Shown: positions 43,579 to 53,145 of the stretch, one piece after another
Numbering within the stretch: position 1 is the first letter of the stretch
Layout of the letters: each line of letters starts with the position of its first letter
From: Rathayibacter sp. SW19
GTDB taxonomy: Bacteria; Actinomycetota; Actinomycetes; Actinomycetales; Microbacteriaceae
DNA: 64,000 bases
Direction of reading: 5' to 3'
Assembly (NCBI RefSeq): GCF_030866825.1
Contig: NZ_CP133020.1
Coordinates: 3,844,001-3,908,000 of the forward strand
Translations under genes and position numbers: made by a program
The notes under the pieces: model-generated
What the model was told of the DNA's origin: nothing
Databases searched by the model: none
Seen by the model: only the letters and a program-made list of their open reading frames with translations

Positions 43579-44411
43579 TGCGTCTCCTTTAATTGACCGA
43601 CTGGCCCTGGCATATCCGGGGCCACGACCACTCGGATGCCCTGCGAGCGCATGCGAGCAATGTCTGCTTTCGCGGTCGCCGCATCCACGATCACAACATC
43701 GAATTCGGTGAGATGCACCAGTGCGTGCAGCGCTCTCTTCTGGAATTTCGTCCGGTCGGTCACGAGGATTCGAATGGCCGCCGAATCGAACATGGCGCGT
43801 TTCGTGTCGACCGTTTCCGGGGTCTGGAAAAAGCAGGTGTCATCGGTGATGGCCGCAGTGGACATCACCAGCACGTCAGCGCGCAGCTTTGCAATGGCTT
43901 CGTTGGTCATACGCCCCATGAATGCGCTGCACCAGTTGTAGTAATTGCCGCCGAGTGCCACGAGCGAGATACCGCGCACGCCGTGCAGCTCGTTCAGCAA
44001 CGTGAGAACGTTGGTGATCACAGTGAGCGGCGTCTTCCCAGGAAGAAGGCCGGCCATCTGTTGGACCGTCGTCGAATCGTCCAGGAAGATGGACTGCCCC
44101 GGGTCTATGAACTCCATGGCGGCCCGTGCGAGCGCACGCTTCTCGGCCAACTGCTGGCCCGAACGGTAAACGTCGCTCGACTCGACAAGGCTGGATGATT
44201 GGGCGGTGGCAACCCCGCGTGACTTGCGTAACAGGCCGCGTGACTCCAGTTCGTCCAGGTCACGATGAACCGTCATCAGACTGATGTCGAAGCGTTCCGC
44301 CAGTTGCTCGATGCGCACGGCACCCTCCGCCATCACAGCCTCGGAGATCGCGCGCTGCCGTTCAACCTGGCGGGGCAGCCGCCGCGTCTCTGCTCCCGTG
44401 TGCTCAGTCAT
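43575..44411 (-). CDS. DeoR-family transcriptional regulator
   Basis: A 278-aa repressor: DeoR helix-turn-helix (VRIEQLAERFDISLMTVHRDLDEL) and a C-terminal sugar-phosphate sensor domain (FLDDSTTVQQMAGLL, VITNVLTLLNEL, SLVALGGNYYNWCSAFMG). The ATG at 44411 (GGAAGGA site) is preferred to 44591, which overlaps the isomerase gene. It likely senses a tetrose or tetrulose phosphate and controls the ten-gene operon from 53145 to 42547. Confidence 0.85.
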   Translation of the reverse strand: MTEHTGAETRRLPRQVERQRAISEAVMAEGAVRIEQLAERFDISLMTVHRDLDELESRGLLRKSRGVATAQSSSLVESSDVYRSGQQLAEKRALARAAMEFIDPGQSIFLDDSTTVQQMAGLLPGKTPLTVITNVLTLLNELHGVRGISLVALGGNYYNWCSAFMGRMTNEAIAKLRADVLVMSTAAITDDTCFFQTPETVDTKRAMFDSAAIRILVTDRTKFQKRALHALVHLTEFDVVIVDAATAKADIARMRSQGIRVVVAPDMPGPVGQLKETQ

Positions 44412-44574
44412 CTGTTCGATCCTTCCGCGCGTCGGCACGCACGTCGCGCCGCGCCTGCAGTCGCGCGCCGATGCCTGTCCCGTGTGGTTTCCATCTTGGC
44501 CCTCCAGCGCATCCGACGCCTTTAGACGTGCTCGCGAGTAACGATGGCCAACGAACGCGCATCGACCGTGCTCG

Positions 44575-45384
44575 CTAACCGGCCAGCGCAAGTGCCTCGT
44601 CGAGGATCCCGACGAGCGCCTCCGGGCGATGGGCGAACCGGCCGAGGAAGACGCCGTCGACGTCGTGGCCCAGCCCGCTCACGAGGCCCGGACCGGCGCT
44701 CCCGCCATAGATTACGCGACTACCGCCCAGCGATGGATGTACGTCCAACCATTGTTTGATGGTCGAGCAGACGCGACGAATGTGCTCGGGCAACGCCGAC
44801 CGTTCCGCGCCGATCGCCCATTCCGGCTCGTAGGCGACGACCGCCCGGATTCTCGCACCCGCTTGGATCGCCGGACCGGTGATCGATTCCAACTGGCCGA
44901 TGCACGCATCCGCTGCAGCTCCAGCTTCGATCGGGGTGGTCTCTCCCACACACAGGATCGGGGCGAGCTCATTTCGCAGCGCCGCGACCAATTTTAGCTG
45001 CAAGATGGATTCGTCCTCGAAGAAGAGCCTGCGACGCTCTGCATGCCCGATCTCGACGTAGCCGCAGCCGACTTGCACTAGTTGCGGTCCGCTCACCTCA
45101 CCAGTGAACGCGCCCGCGTCCTCCCAGAACAGATTCTGGGCGCCAAGCGCGACCCCGGTGCCGGCGAAGACGGTTGCGGCACCCGGCAGCGCGGTAAAGC
45201 CGGGAAGCACAACCACCTCGACAGCTCCGGATACCACGGCTTCGTGTACACGAGCGATCGCAGCGACGTCATTGCACCAGCGCAGGGTCTGCGCCTGATC
45301 GAAGTACATCTTCAAGCTCACCCCGACGAATGTCGGGTGGCCGTGTGAACTGCTCACGAGCGCGCCCGCTGGCATGCGGGCCAA
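44575..45384 (-). CDS. Triosephosphate isomerase-like protein, probable erythrulose-phosphate isomerase
   Basis: A 270-aa TIM-barrel protein. The catalytic Lys is in GVSLKMY (K25; GNWKMN in glycolytic TIM), His in EIGHAERR and Glu in VAYEPEWAIG. The altered N-terminal loop and operon context set it apart from housekeeping TIM. In characterised threitol/erythritol pathways the TIM homologue converts L-erythrulose-1-phosphate to D-erythrulose-4-phosphate, and that role is inferred here. The TTG start at 45384 is set by a GGGAGAG site; ATG 45375 is an alternative. Confidence 0.82.
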   Translation of the reverse strand: MARMPAGALVSSSHGHPTFVGVSLKMYFDQAQTLRWCNDVAAIARVHEAVVSGAVEVVVLPGFTALPGAATVFAGTGVALGAQNLFWEDAGAFTGEVSGPQLVQVGCGYVEIGHAERRRLFFEDESILQLKLVAALRNELAPILCVGETTPIEAGAAADACIGQLESITGPAIQAGARIRAVVAYEPEWAIGAERSALPEHIRRVCSTIKQWLDVHPSLGGSRVIYGGSAGPGLVSGLGHDVDGVFLGRFAHRPEALVGILDEALALAG

Positions 45385-45399
45385 CGCGCTCTCCCGAGG

Positions 45400-45870
45400 T
45401 CAGCCTGCGTCATTGGACTCATAGTCCTCGATCACCCTGACCTTTTGCGCTGATGCGGAGCCCACATCGAAGCGGTAGGTGAGCCACTCGCGGGCCAGTC
45501 GCCGCGCGAGTTCAAGGCCCACCACGCGCTGACCGAATGTCAACACCTGGGCGTTGTTGCTCAGTACTGCGCGCTCGACGGAGTAGCTGTCGTGCGCCGT
45601 CACCGCGCGGATGCCCTGCACCTTGTTCGCGGCAATGGCAACCCCGAGCCCCGTGCCGCAGACGAGCAAGGCGCGGTCAGCCTTGCCTTCGGCGACCAGC
45701 TCGGCTGCGGCGATGGCAATAGTTGGATACGGCGTATGACCGGCTGCGTCGACCCCGACATCCTGCACAGACTCGACCAGATCACTGGCCTCGAAGTCGC
45801 TCTTCAGCGCTTCCTTGTATTCGAATCCCGCGTCGTCCGAACCGATGACGATTCGCAATTTGTCAGTCAC
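45400..45870 (-). CDS. RpiB-family isomerase, probable D-erythrulose-4-phosphate isomerase
   Basis: A 156-aa RpiB/LacAB-type sugar-phosphate isomerase (IVIGSDDAGFEYKEALK, DVGVDAAGHTPYPTIA, LLVCGTGLGVAIAANKVQGIRA with the conserved Cys). The GTG at 45870 has an AGAAAGG site and overlaps the kinase gene by 8 bp. The context suggests the DerI reaction, D-erythrulose-4-phosphate to D-erythrose-4-phosphate, which feeds the pentose phosphate pathway; ribose-5-phosphate isomerase is the alternative. Confidence 0.83.
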   Translation of the reverse strand: MTDKLRIVIGSDDAGFEYKEALKSDFEASDLVESVQDVGVDAAGHTPYPTIAIAAAELVAEGKADRALLVCGTGLGVAIAANKVQGIRAVTAHDSYSVERAVLSNNAQVLTFGQRVVGLELARRLAREWLTYRFDVGSASAQKVRVIEDYESNDAG

Positions 45871-47596
45871 TTTGTGAACCTTTCTCCAGAAGTACGTGGT
45901 GGATCGCACGTATTATTAGCGCCATCGATACGGCGCCGGGATCGGGGGTGCCCACGCTTTTCTCAATGTGCGGGCGCGCCCGACCGATCTTCGGGACGAG
46001 AGCCGCGGTGTGCTCCGCTGCCTGATCGGCTATTGCGGATGCCTCACCCCAGGCCGTCGCCAGATCGTCGCCCCGCTGCGCGGCATCTGAAAGTGCCGCA
46101 CTGAAGGGGATCAACGTGTCGAGCAGCGTCTTGTCGCCGAGTTGCGCTTTTCCGAATTGCGCGATCTCATCTCGAGCCGCGCGCACGCCAGCAGCCACGC
46201 TCGCGGCATCCGCGGCAGCGGTGTCCCCGACGGCGGTGCCGATGGCACGCAATGCGATCCCCCAGAGCGCGCCGGACGTGCCGCCGGCCCGATCGGCCCA
46301 GGCGTCGCCAGCGCGGCTGAGCACCGTTCCGGCACCGGCGCCGAGTCCGAAGACTTGCTCCGCCTCTGTGGCCGCTGCAGTGGCACCACGTTGCATGCCA
46401 ATGCCGTGATCGCCGTCTCCAGCGATCGCATCGAGCCTGCCGAGTTCGTCCGCGTTGTCGTCGACGGTCTTCTTCGTCGCAGCGAGCGCCCGAACGACGA
46501 CCTCCGCACTGATCTGCGACTCAGTGGACGCATCGCCGACCGAGACGACGACTTCCTCCTCGCCGTCGGGGCCGGACCACTCGTCGGTTTCGATCACGCT
46601 GCCCTTGCGATATGCCGGCGCGTCGGCTGCGGCCCGCCACAACGGTTCAAGCTCGTCGTCGAGCCAGAACAGGGTGAGGGAGAGGCCGGCCATTTGAAAA
46701 CTTGTGACGAGTTCCCCGACCTCGGGCTCGACGATGTCGACGCCCGCTTCACTCAAGAGCCGCGACACCGTGCGGTAGAGGACGAAAAGCTCTTCATATT
46801 TGACGGAGCCGAGGCCGTTGAGAATGACACCCGCGCGTGCGCCCCGGGCGGCATTCGCTGGTCGCTCCTCGAGCAGTCTGCTAACCAAAAGCACGGCCAG
46901 ATCGTCGGCGCGCGGAATAGCGGTCTCGTCGATTCCCTGTTCGCCGTGAATGCCCATACCGATCGCCATGCGACCAGCCGGCACTGTGAACAGCGGCTCG
47001 GTTGCGCCCGGTAGTGTGCATCCTGAGAATGCAACACCGAACGAGCGCGTGCGGTCGTTCGCCTTCGCTGCGATACGGGCCACTTCGGCGAGATCGGCGC
47101 CCGCCTCTGCGGCAGCAGCCGCCGCCTTGAATACAGCCAAATCCCCCGCGATTCCGCGCCGCTTGCCGATCTCTTCCAGCGCCGCGCTCGACACATCGTC
47201 TGTGACGACGACTGTGCGGCAGTCGATGCCTTCCGCGATCAGACGCTTCTCCGCCTGCGTGAAATTCAGGACGTCGCCCGCGTAGTTGCCGTAGCTGAGC
47301 AGCACCCCGCCGCCTGCTGAGGCAGCCTTCGCGACGGAGTAGACCTGCTGAGCAGAGGGGGATGCGAACAGATTGCCCATTGCCGCGCCGTGCGCAAGCC
47401 CAGCGCCGACGAGACCGGCGAAGGCCGGATAGTGCCCGGAGCCACCGCCGATGATCACCGCAACCTGCCCTGCCACGGGTTTTGCATTGCGCACAACGCC
47501 GCCCGCGACCCGCCGGACCCAGCGGCCGTTGGCCGCGATGAAGCCGTCGATGAAGTCATCGGTGAAGTCCACCGGATCGTTGTAGAGGTATGTCAT
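45863..47596 (-). CDS. DhaK-DhaL fused ATP-dependent kinase, probable erythrulose kinase
   Basis: A 577-aa ATP-dependent dihydroxyacetone-kinase-type fusion. The DhaK part (1-330) has the GGGSGHYPAFAG substrate loop and the His that binds the ketone covalently (GMGIHGEQGI). The DhaL part (about 385-577) has the Asp cluster IAGDGDHGIGMQRG for Mg-ATP. The ATG at 47596 has an AGGAGA site. In tetritol operons such kinases (LerK/DerK) phosphorylate erythrulose, so that substrate is preferred over dihydroxyacetone. Confidence 0.87.
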   Translation of the reverse strand: MTYLYNDPVDFTDDFIDGFIAANGRWVRRVAGGVVRNAKPVAGQVAVIIGGGSGHYPAFAGLVGAGLAHGAAMGNLFASPSAQQVYSVAKAASAGGGVLLSYGNYAGDVLNFTQAEKRLIAEGIDCRTVVVTDDVSSAALEEIGKRRGIAGDLAVFKAAAAAAEAGADLAEVARIAAKANDRTRSFGVAFSGCTLPGATEPLFTVPAGRMAIGMGIHGEQGIDETAIPRADDLAVLLVSRLLEERPANAARGARAGVILNGLGSVKYEELFVLYRTVSRLLSEAGVDIVEPEVGELVTSFQMAGLSLTLFWLDDELEPLWRAAADAPAYRKGSVIETDEWSGPDGEEEVVVSVGDASTESQISAEVVVRALAATKKTVDDNADELGRLDAIAGDGDHGIGMQRGATAAATEAEQVFGLGAGAGTVLSRAGDAWADRAGGTSGALWGIALRAIGTAVGDTAAADAASVAAGVRAARDEIAQFGKAQLGDKTLLDTLIPFSAALSDAAQRGDDLATAWGEASAIADQAAEHTAALVPKIGRARPHIEKSVGTPDPGAVSMALIIRAIHHVLLEKGSQSD

Positions 47597-47679
47597 GGCT
47601 CTCGTTGTCTCCTGTCTTGTCCGCAGAGCCGGTTGCCGTCCATCAGCTAGCAACCGGCCCTGCGATATGCAGTGCTGTA

Positions 47680-48663
47680 CTAGCCTTTGAGCGTGAAAGG
47701 CGCGATCATGTTGTCCACGTTGTCCTTCGTGATCAGGATGCAGTCGAACAGCTGCTTCTCCGAGGAGGCGCCGGTCTTACCGGTGCGCAGATAGGAGTCG
47801 GCCTGCTGCACGGCCTTCTTGGCGAAGGTCGCAACCGGCTGCAGAACGGTGTACTGCAACTCGCCCGCCTTGATCGCGGCGACCGCGTCCGGGGATCCGT
47901 CGAAGCCGCCGACCTTGACCTGCGACAGCTTGTTCGCCTGCTTCAGCGCCGCGATCGCGCCAAGTGCCATTTCGTCGTTACCCGAGATCAAGCCCGTGAT
48001 GTTGGGGTGAGCCTGCAACAGCGACTGGGTCTTGTTGTAGCCCTGCGTGCGGTCCCAGTTTGCGACGTCCTCGCCGACCTTGACGATATCCGGGTACTGC
48101 GACAATACGGTCTTGTATCCGTTCGATCGGGTCGCCGCGTTGTTATCCGACGGAGCGCCTAGCAACTCGACATAGTCAGCCTTCTGCCCGATGTCCTTCA
48201 CCCACTGCTGGGCACCAATGGCGGCACCCTGGGCATTATTCGACACGAGTTGCGCCTTGGCCAAACCGGACTGGTTGATCTCGGCGTTCACGAGGAAGAC
48301 CGGGATCTTTGCCGCGTTCGCCTTCTTGACCGCTCCGATCGACCCGCTCGCATTGGCCGGGTCGAGGATGATCGCAACCGACTTGTTTGCAATCGCCGTG
48401 TCGATCAGGTTGCTCTCAGTGTTGGTGTCGCCCTTGGATGCGCCAACATGCGCTTTGTATCCGAGCGCCTTCGCCTCGGCGGACGCGACGTTGCCTTCGG
48501 TGAGCCAGTACGGGTTGGAGGGGTCGTTGACGATGATGGAGATCAGGCCGCCCTTCGTTGAACTGCCACTACCGGAGGACGAGCCCCCCGCAGAGCATCC
48601 TGCCAAGGTCGTGGCGACTATTGCTGCTCCGGCGAGAATCGCCAGGGTGCCTTTTCGGGACAT
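47680..48663 (-). CDS. Ribose-type ABC transporter substrate-binding lipoprotein
   Basis: A 327-aa Peripla_BP_4 protein with a lipobox (TTLAGC), Ser/Gly linker, then the RbsB-like fold (ISIIVNDPSNPYW, AIILDPANASGSIGAVKKA, GLISGNDEMALGAIAALKQA). The ATG at 48663 has an AAAGGAA site. It likely binds a tetritol (erythritol or threitol), judged from the metabolic genes that follow. Confidence 0.87.
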   Translation of the reverse strand: MSRKGTLAILAGAAIVATTLAGCSAGGSSSGSGSSTKGGLISIIVNDPSNPYWLTEGNVASAEAKALGYKAHVGASKGDTNTESNLIDTAIANKSVAIILDPANASGSIGAVKKANAAKIPVFLVNAEINQSGLAKAQLVSNNAQGAAIGAQQWVKDIGQKADYVELLGAPSDNNAATRSNGYKTVLSQYPDIVKVGEDVANWDRTQGYNKTQSLLQAHPNITGLISGNDEMALGAIAALKQANKLSQVKVGGFDGSPDAVAAIKAGELQYTVLQPVATFAKKAVQQADSYLRTGKTGASSEKQLFDCILITKDNVDNMIAPFTLKG

Positions 48664-48701
48664 GCTGTGTTCCTTTCGTTTTTGTGATATGTGGTACCGG
48701 A

Positions 48702-49838
48702 TCATCCGGGGATCTTCTCAAGCGGTGGTGCCGATTTAGGCGACTCCAGCCCGGAGGAACTAGTGGGAGGATTGCCTCCCGCCGGTAGCTTCTTGCGGCG
48801 AGCGCGATACTGCACGGCGTTGAGAAGCACGGCCAAGATGATGACGGCGCCGGTGAACACCGTCTGCCAGTACGAGGACACGCCGACGATGACCAAGCCG
48901 TCTGAGAGGAAGCCGATCACGAAAGCGCCGAGCAAGGTGCCTCGAATGTTGCCCTTTCCACCCATCAGTGACGCGCCGCCGATGACGACCGCGGCAATCG
49001 CCGTCAACTCGTAGGTCGTGCCCGCTGTCGGGCTTGCAGACGTCAGTTCCGATGACAAGATGACACCTGCAATCGCTGCACAGACACCGGAAGCGACGTA
49101 GACCCAGATCTTGACCTTCTTGACCGGAACACCGGACAGGTCCGCGGCCCGCTCGTTGCCGCCTGACGCATAGAGCCACCGACCGAACACCGTGCGGTTG
49201 AGCGCAATGCTCGCGACGACAGCGACGACTATCATGACGAGAACACCGATCGGTATGCCGATGAGGGTGTTGAAGCCGAGCCAGTCGAAGCCCGTGTTCC
49301 CCAATTCCGGCTTGCCTGCTAGATCGTTGTAGGTCAGGCCGTTCGTAATGAGTAGTGCGACGCCGCGCACGGCATACAGGGTGCCCAGGGTTGCGATGAA
49401 CGGAGCTACTTTGAACCGTGACACCAGCACGCCGTTGACCACCCCAACCAACGCACCGACCGCGCACGCGATGATGACGACCACCCAGACGGAGGGGAAC
49501 AGCGTGATGCCGAGCGCCTTGAAATTGATGCCTTTCATCATGAACCCTGCGATCACGCCGGAAAGCCCGAGGGTGGAGCCAACCGACAGGTCGATGCCGC
49601 CGTTCAGAATCACCAGTAGCGAGCCGATCGCCAGCAGCGCGTAAATCGACACGTGAGATGACATCGTCAGTACGTTGTTGAGAGTAAAATAGTCGGGCGA
49701 CAGCGCCGAGAACACGACGATGATGACGATCAGCGCAAGGAAGGCGCGACCTTCGAGCAGAACCTTTCCAATGCTGAACCCGTTGGCGAACATGCCTGGC
49801 TTCAGGTTCGCACGCCCTTCTTTGGACGGAGTTGTCAT
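48702..49838 (-). CDS. Ribose-type ABC transporter permease
   Basis: A 378-aa BPD_transp_2 permease (FSALSPDYFTLNNVLTM, LLVILNGGIDLSVGSTLGLSG, IGGASLMGGKGNIRGTLLGA). It has a long Ser/Pro-rich C-terminal tail. Only one permease gene is present, so the channel is probably a homodimer, as in ribose transporters. Confidence 0.88.
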   Translation of the reverse strand: MTTPSKEGRANLKPGMFANGFSIGKVLLEGRAFLALIVIIVVFSALSPDYFTLNNVLTMSSHVSIYALLAIGSLLVILNGGIDLSVGSTLGLSGVIAGFMMKGINFKALGITLFPSVWVVVIIACAVGALVGVVNGVLVSRFKVAPFIATLGTLYAVRGVALLITNGLTYNDLAGKPELGNTGFDWLGFNTLIGIPIGVLVMIVVAVVASIALNRTVFGRWLYASGGNERAADLSGVPVKKVKIWVYVASGVCAAIAGVILSSELTSASPTAGTTYELTAIAAVVIGGASLMGGKGNIRGTLLGAFVIGFLSDGLVIVGVSSYWQTVFTGAVIILAVLLNAVQYRARRKKLPAGGNPPTSSSGLESPKSAPPLEKIPG

Positions 49839-49850
49839 GTCAGTTTTCCC

Positions 49851-49925
49851 TGTTCTTTGAGGCCGTGTTCTGTGAGGCCGTGTTCTGTGAGCTCGTGATC
49901 CGAGAATCTGTGTTCTGCGAACCTG
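49851..49925. repeat. Five 15-bp degenerate tandem repeats between permease and ATPase genes
   Basis: Units of the TGTTCTGTGAGGCCG type repeat at 15-bp spacing: three close copies to 49895, then two more diverged. They fill most of the 111-bp gap and are out of keeping with the 4-bp overlaps elsewhere in the operon. Confidence 0.75.
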
Positions 49926-49949
49926 GCTTGCTGCGATGGGTGGGCACGA

Positions 49950-51473
49950 TTACGAGACCACGGCTTCCCCTGAGGCCGCCATGATTTGCTCCTTGGTTGT
50001 GTCGGCGTCGAACTCGGCAGAGATGCGCCCGCGACTCATGACCACGATGCGGTGCGCGATGCTGAGACACTCGCCGACCTCCGAGGTCGAGTAGATGACA
50101 GCGAGGCCCGCGGCAGCGCGCTCGGCGATCAGCCGAAACACCTCGCCTTTTGCCCCGACGTCGATCCCGCGGCTGGGTTCATCGAGCAGGATGACATCGG
50201 GATTCGTTGCGAGCATTTTGCCAATGACGACCTTCTGCTGATTCCCGCCCGACAGCGAGCCGATCGCCGCACTTCCACCGTCCGTCTTCACTCGAACGTC
50301 ACGGATACCGTCGTTCACAAGCTCCTGTTCGCGGCTGCGTGAGAGAAAGAGTCCCTTCGCAAAGGCGCGGATGCTCGCGAGAGAGAGGTTGCGACCGACG
50401 GTCATCGTCTGCACAAGGCCGTCACGCTGGCGATCTTCGGGAACAAGACTCAATCCAGCCGCGATGCGTTGCGCAATGGTTTGGCCGGCGAGATCCTCTC
50501 CCTGGAGCAACACCCTGCCGCCGGTCAGCGCTACTCGGCCTGCTACCGCCTCGAGCAGTTCAGTGCGACCGGCGCCCATCAGACCGTAGATGCAGACGAT
50601 CTCGCCTCGCCTCACGGATAACGAGAGCCGATCCACCACCGAACGATCGGGGATCTCGGCATCGGCGACGCTCACATTCTCGATCGATAGTGCAACGTCG
50701 CCGAAGTCATACCCGCTCGGGGGTTCGCCGAGATCGAATCCAGCGCCGACCATCTTCTGAACGATCCAATCCAGATCGATCTCGCGTGCCTCTGCGGTCG
50801 CCGTGATCGCTCCGTCTCTGAGCACGACGGCGTAGTCGGTGATCTGCAGAGCTTCTTCGAGATGGTGCGAGATATAGACGATCGAGACGCCCTTGGCCTT
50901 CAGATCGTGAATCACGCGGAACAGCACGGCGACTTCTGCTGCGCTCAGCGCGGAGGTTGGTTCATCCATGATCAGGATGCGCGAATCGATTGACAGCGCC
51001 CGCGCGATCTCTACGATCTGCTGTTGGCCCAGCCTGAGATCGGACACCAGCGTCAGTGGTCCGATGTCTTCTTCCAGCCCCTCCATCAGCACACGGGCTT
51101 GCCGCGCCTCTTCTGCGAAGTCGATGCCGGTTGCGCCGTGCAATTCACGGCCCATGAAGATGTTGTCACGCACATTGAGGTTGGGTGCGAGGCTGAGTTC
51201 CTGATGGATGATCGAGATCCCGTGATTGCGGGCCTCGACGGGCGAGGGGAAACTCACAACCTCGCCGTCGAGCGTTATTTGACCGGAGGTCGGAGACTCC
51301 ACTCCGGAAAGGATCTTCATCAACGTCGACTTGCCCGCGCCGTTCTCGCCGAACAGCGTTGTGACCTTGCCCCGATGAATGTCGAAGTTGACTCCCTTGA
51401 GGGCGTGCGTTCCGCCGTACGTCTTGACGACGTCACGGGCGCTCAGGACGATTTGATCGGTGTCGTCGCTCAT
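49950..51473 (-). CDS. Ribose-type ABC transporter ATPase (tandem domains)
   Basis: A 507-aa protein with two ATPase domains. The first is canonical (Walker A GENGAGKST, signature-like LRLGQQQIVEIARAL, Walker B ILIMDEPTSAL). The second has the degenerate Walker A GLMGAGRTE typical of RbsA-type proteins and LSGGNQQKVVIGKML. It energises the sugar-alcohol importer. It overlaps the DUF2291 gene by 4 bp. Confidence 0.9.
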   Translation of the reverse strand: MSDDTDQIVLSARDVVKTYGGTHALKGVNFDIHRGKVTTLFGENGAGKSTLMKILSGVESPTSGQITLDGEVVSFPSPVEARNHGISIIHQELSLAPNLNVRDNIFMGRELHGATGIDFAEEARQARVLMEGLEEDIGPLTLVSDLRLGQQQIVEIARALSIDSRILIMDEPTSALSAAEVAVLFRVIHDLKAKGVSIVYISHHLEEALQITDYAVVLRDGAITATAEAREIDLDWIVQKMVGAGFDLGEPPSGYDFGDVALSIENVSVADAEIPDRSVVDRLSLSVRRGEIVCIYGLMGAGRTELLEAVAGRVALTGGRVLLQGEDLAGQTIAQRIAAGLSLVPEDRQRDGLVQTMTVGRNLSLASIRAFAKGLFLSRSREQELVNDGIRDVRVKTDGGSAAIGSLSGGNQQKVVIGKMLATNPDVILLDEPSRGIDVGAKGEVFRLIAERAAAGLAVIYSTSEVGECLSIAHRIVVMSRGRISAEFDADTTKEQIMAASGEAVVS

Positions 51474-52126
51474 TTCACACTCAACTTCGCCGGGGTGACC
51501 AGCCAGCCGTTTGGATTGATCAGCTCGAACGCTCCGACGACCGTGATGGTCTTGCCCTTGAGGTTTGCGGTGTCCACCGTGGCGAGCACGGACTTCTTCA
51601 TCTGGTCATTGAGCGCGGCTCCGGCGTTCTGATAGTCAATCTGGTTGGTGAACTGGCCGAAGCTGATGGTGCCGGTCGCGTCACGCAGATCTGTACCGTT
51701 GATCGCCGGTCCGGTCTGCACTCGGACGATCAAAGTCTGCGGGAGGCCCTCGACTGTGACCGGGTAGATTCCATCCTGCGGCTGGCCGGCGACTCCGGTG
51801 AACGTGACGGACATCACCGGCCCGGTCGTCGCCTTGACGCCGTACTTCGCACCAGCGGCTGCAGGGTCCGCGGCGATCGCTTCTGCCAGTGTGGCCGCAG
51901 GAACGGCACGTTTGACGATCTCGGCTTGGACCTTGGGGAACTGCGTCTTGCCATACGTCGCCGCAGAGAACCCGCCGTCATTGCTGGCCGCAGCCGAACT
52001 GTTGCTGACGACCTTGGTGCCGACGCCCATCAGAATGAGCACCACAACGATGACAACGGCGAGGATTACCCGCTTGGCGCGCGGAGAGGAGAGCCGACTC
52101 CGGGTTATCGCCGGGCTCGTGCTCAT
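51470..52126 (-). CDS. DUF2291 membrane-anchored protein
   Basis: A 218-aa protein: one N-terminal membrane helix (RVILAVVIVVVLILMGVGT), then an extracytoplasmic domain with the family hallmark LRDATGTISFGQFTNQIDYQ. DUF2291 genes accompany RbsA-type sugar-alcohol ABC transporters; the molecular role is unsettled, possibly an accessory uptake subunit. It overlaps both neighbours by 4 bp, so it is made with the transporter. Confidence 0.82.
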   Translation of the reverse strand: MSTSPAITRSRLSSPRAKRVILAVVIVVVLILMGVGTKVVSNSSAAASNDGGFSAATYGKTQFPKVQAEIVKRAVPAATLAEAIAADPAAAGAKYGVKATTGPVMSVTFTGVAGQPQDGIYPVTVEGLPQTLIVRVQTGPAINGTDLRDATGTISFGQFTNQIDYQNAGAALNDQMKKSVLATVDTANLKGKTITVVGAFELINPNGWLVTPAKLSVK

Positions 52127-53145
52127 GAGTGGAGCACCCGCGACTCGGTGTCGTTCGGGCGAATCTGCAGCTTGCGTCCAGTCCCCTTACGGAACATGTC
52201 GAGGGCTTCCGCGTAGTCGTCCAAGGTGAACGAATGGCTGATCATCGGAACGGAATTGATTGCGCCGGCCTCGAACATCTCGACAGCGCGGCCGAACGAA
52301 TTGAGTACCGCCATCGTGCCAACGATCGAGATTTCATCGCGGTACACCCGGAACGGCGAATAGTTCGCGCTTGCATCGACCGGGGCGACGCCGAAGTGTT
52401 GGAACGTACCGCCGGCCTTGACACGCGGCAGACCGTCCTCGATTGCTCGCACGTTGCCCGTGCAGTCGATCACCACGTCCCACTTCTCGCGTCCGGCCTC
52501 GTCCGCGCTCGCGTAGATGTTCTGTATGCCCACCTCACGTGCAACATCGAGGCGACCCGGGTTCGTGTCGACAATCGTGACGCTTGCGGCACCGGCACGC
52601 GGCGCAAGTTGCGCCATCAACAGGCCCATGGTGCCGGACCCGTAAACCAGGTAGTGCTCGCCCATCTTGCGCGGCAGGATGTCGTAGCCGCGGATGGCGC
52701 ATGCGAGCGGCTCGATCAATGCAGCCTGGTAAATATCCGTCTCCGGCTTCAGCGTGAACACATTCGCCAGCGGCGCCTTGATGAATTGAGCGGATCCGCC
52801 ATCGCTCGCGACAACCCCGAGTCCATTCCAATTGCGGCAGAGGTTCGACTTGCCGTTCAGGCAGAACTCGCACTCGCCGCAGGTTGTACTCGGGTTGACG
52901 ACGACATGATCTCCGACGCTCACTGTGCTCACGCCCTCGCCGATGGCTGCAACGACGCCGCTCACCTCGTGGCCGGGGATCAGGGGGAAGATCGTGCCCT
53001 CGAACTCGCCGTCGAAGACGTGGGTGTCCGTGCCGCAGATTCCCACGGCCGCCACCTCGATGACAACCTCTTTGAAGCCAGGCGTCGGATCGGCCGGTTC
53101 GCGAAGCGCAAGCGCTCCCGGGGCTTCGAAAACTACTGCTCGCAT
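52123..53145 (-). CDS. Zinc-dependent polyol dehydrogenase, probable threitol/erythritol dehydrogenase
   Basis: A 340-aa medium-chain dehydrogenase with both zinc sites: catalytic (VGICGTDTHVFDGE, IPGHEVSG) and structural, with four Cys in CGECEFCLNGKSNLC. The cofactor motif is VYGSGTMGLL. First gene of the ten-gene operon. The most likely reaction is tetritol to erythrulose; arabinitol-type substrates are possible. Confidence 0.85.
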   Translation of the reverse strand: MRAVVFEAPGALALREPADPTPGFKEVVIEVAAVGICGTDTHVFDGEFEGTIFPLIPGHEVSGVVAAIGEGVSTVSVGDHVVVNPSTTCGECEFCLNGKSNLCRNWNGLGVVASDGGSAQFIKAPLANVFTLKPETDIYQAALIEPLACAIRGYDILPRKMGEHYLVYGSGTMGLLMAQLAPRAGAASVTIVDTNPGRLDVAREVGIQNIYASADEAGREKWDVVIDCTGNVRAIEDGLPRVKAGGTFQHFGVAPVDASANYSPFRVYRDEISIVGTMAVLNSFGRAVEMFEAGAINSVPMISHSFTLDDYAEALDMFRKGTGRKLQIRPNDTESRVLHS

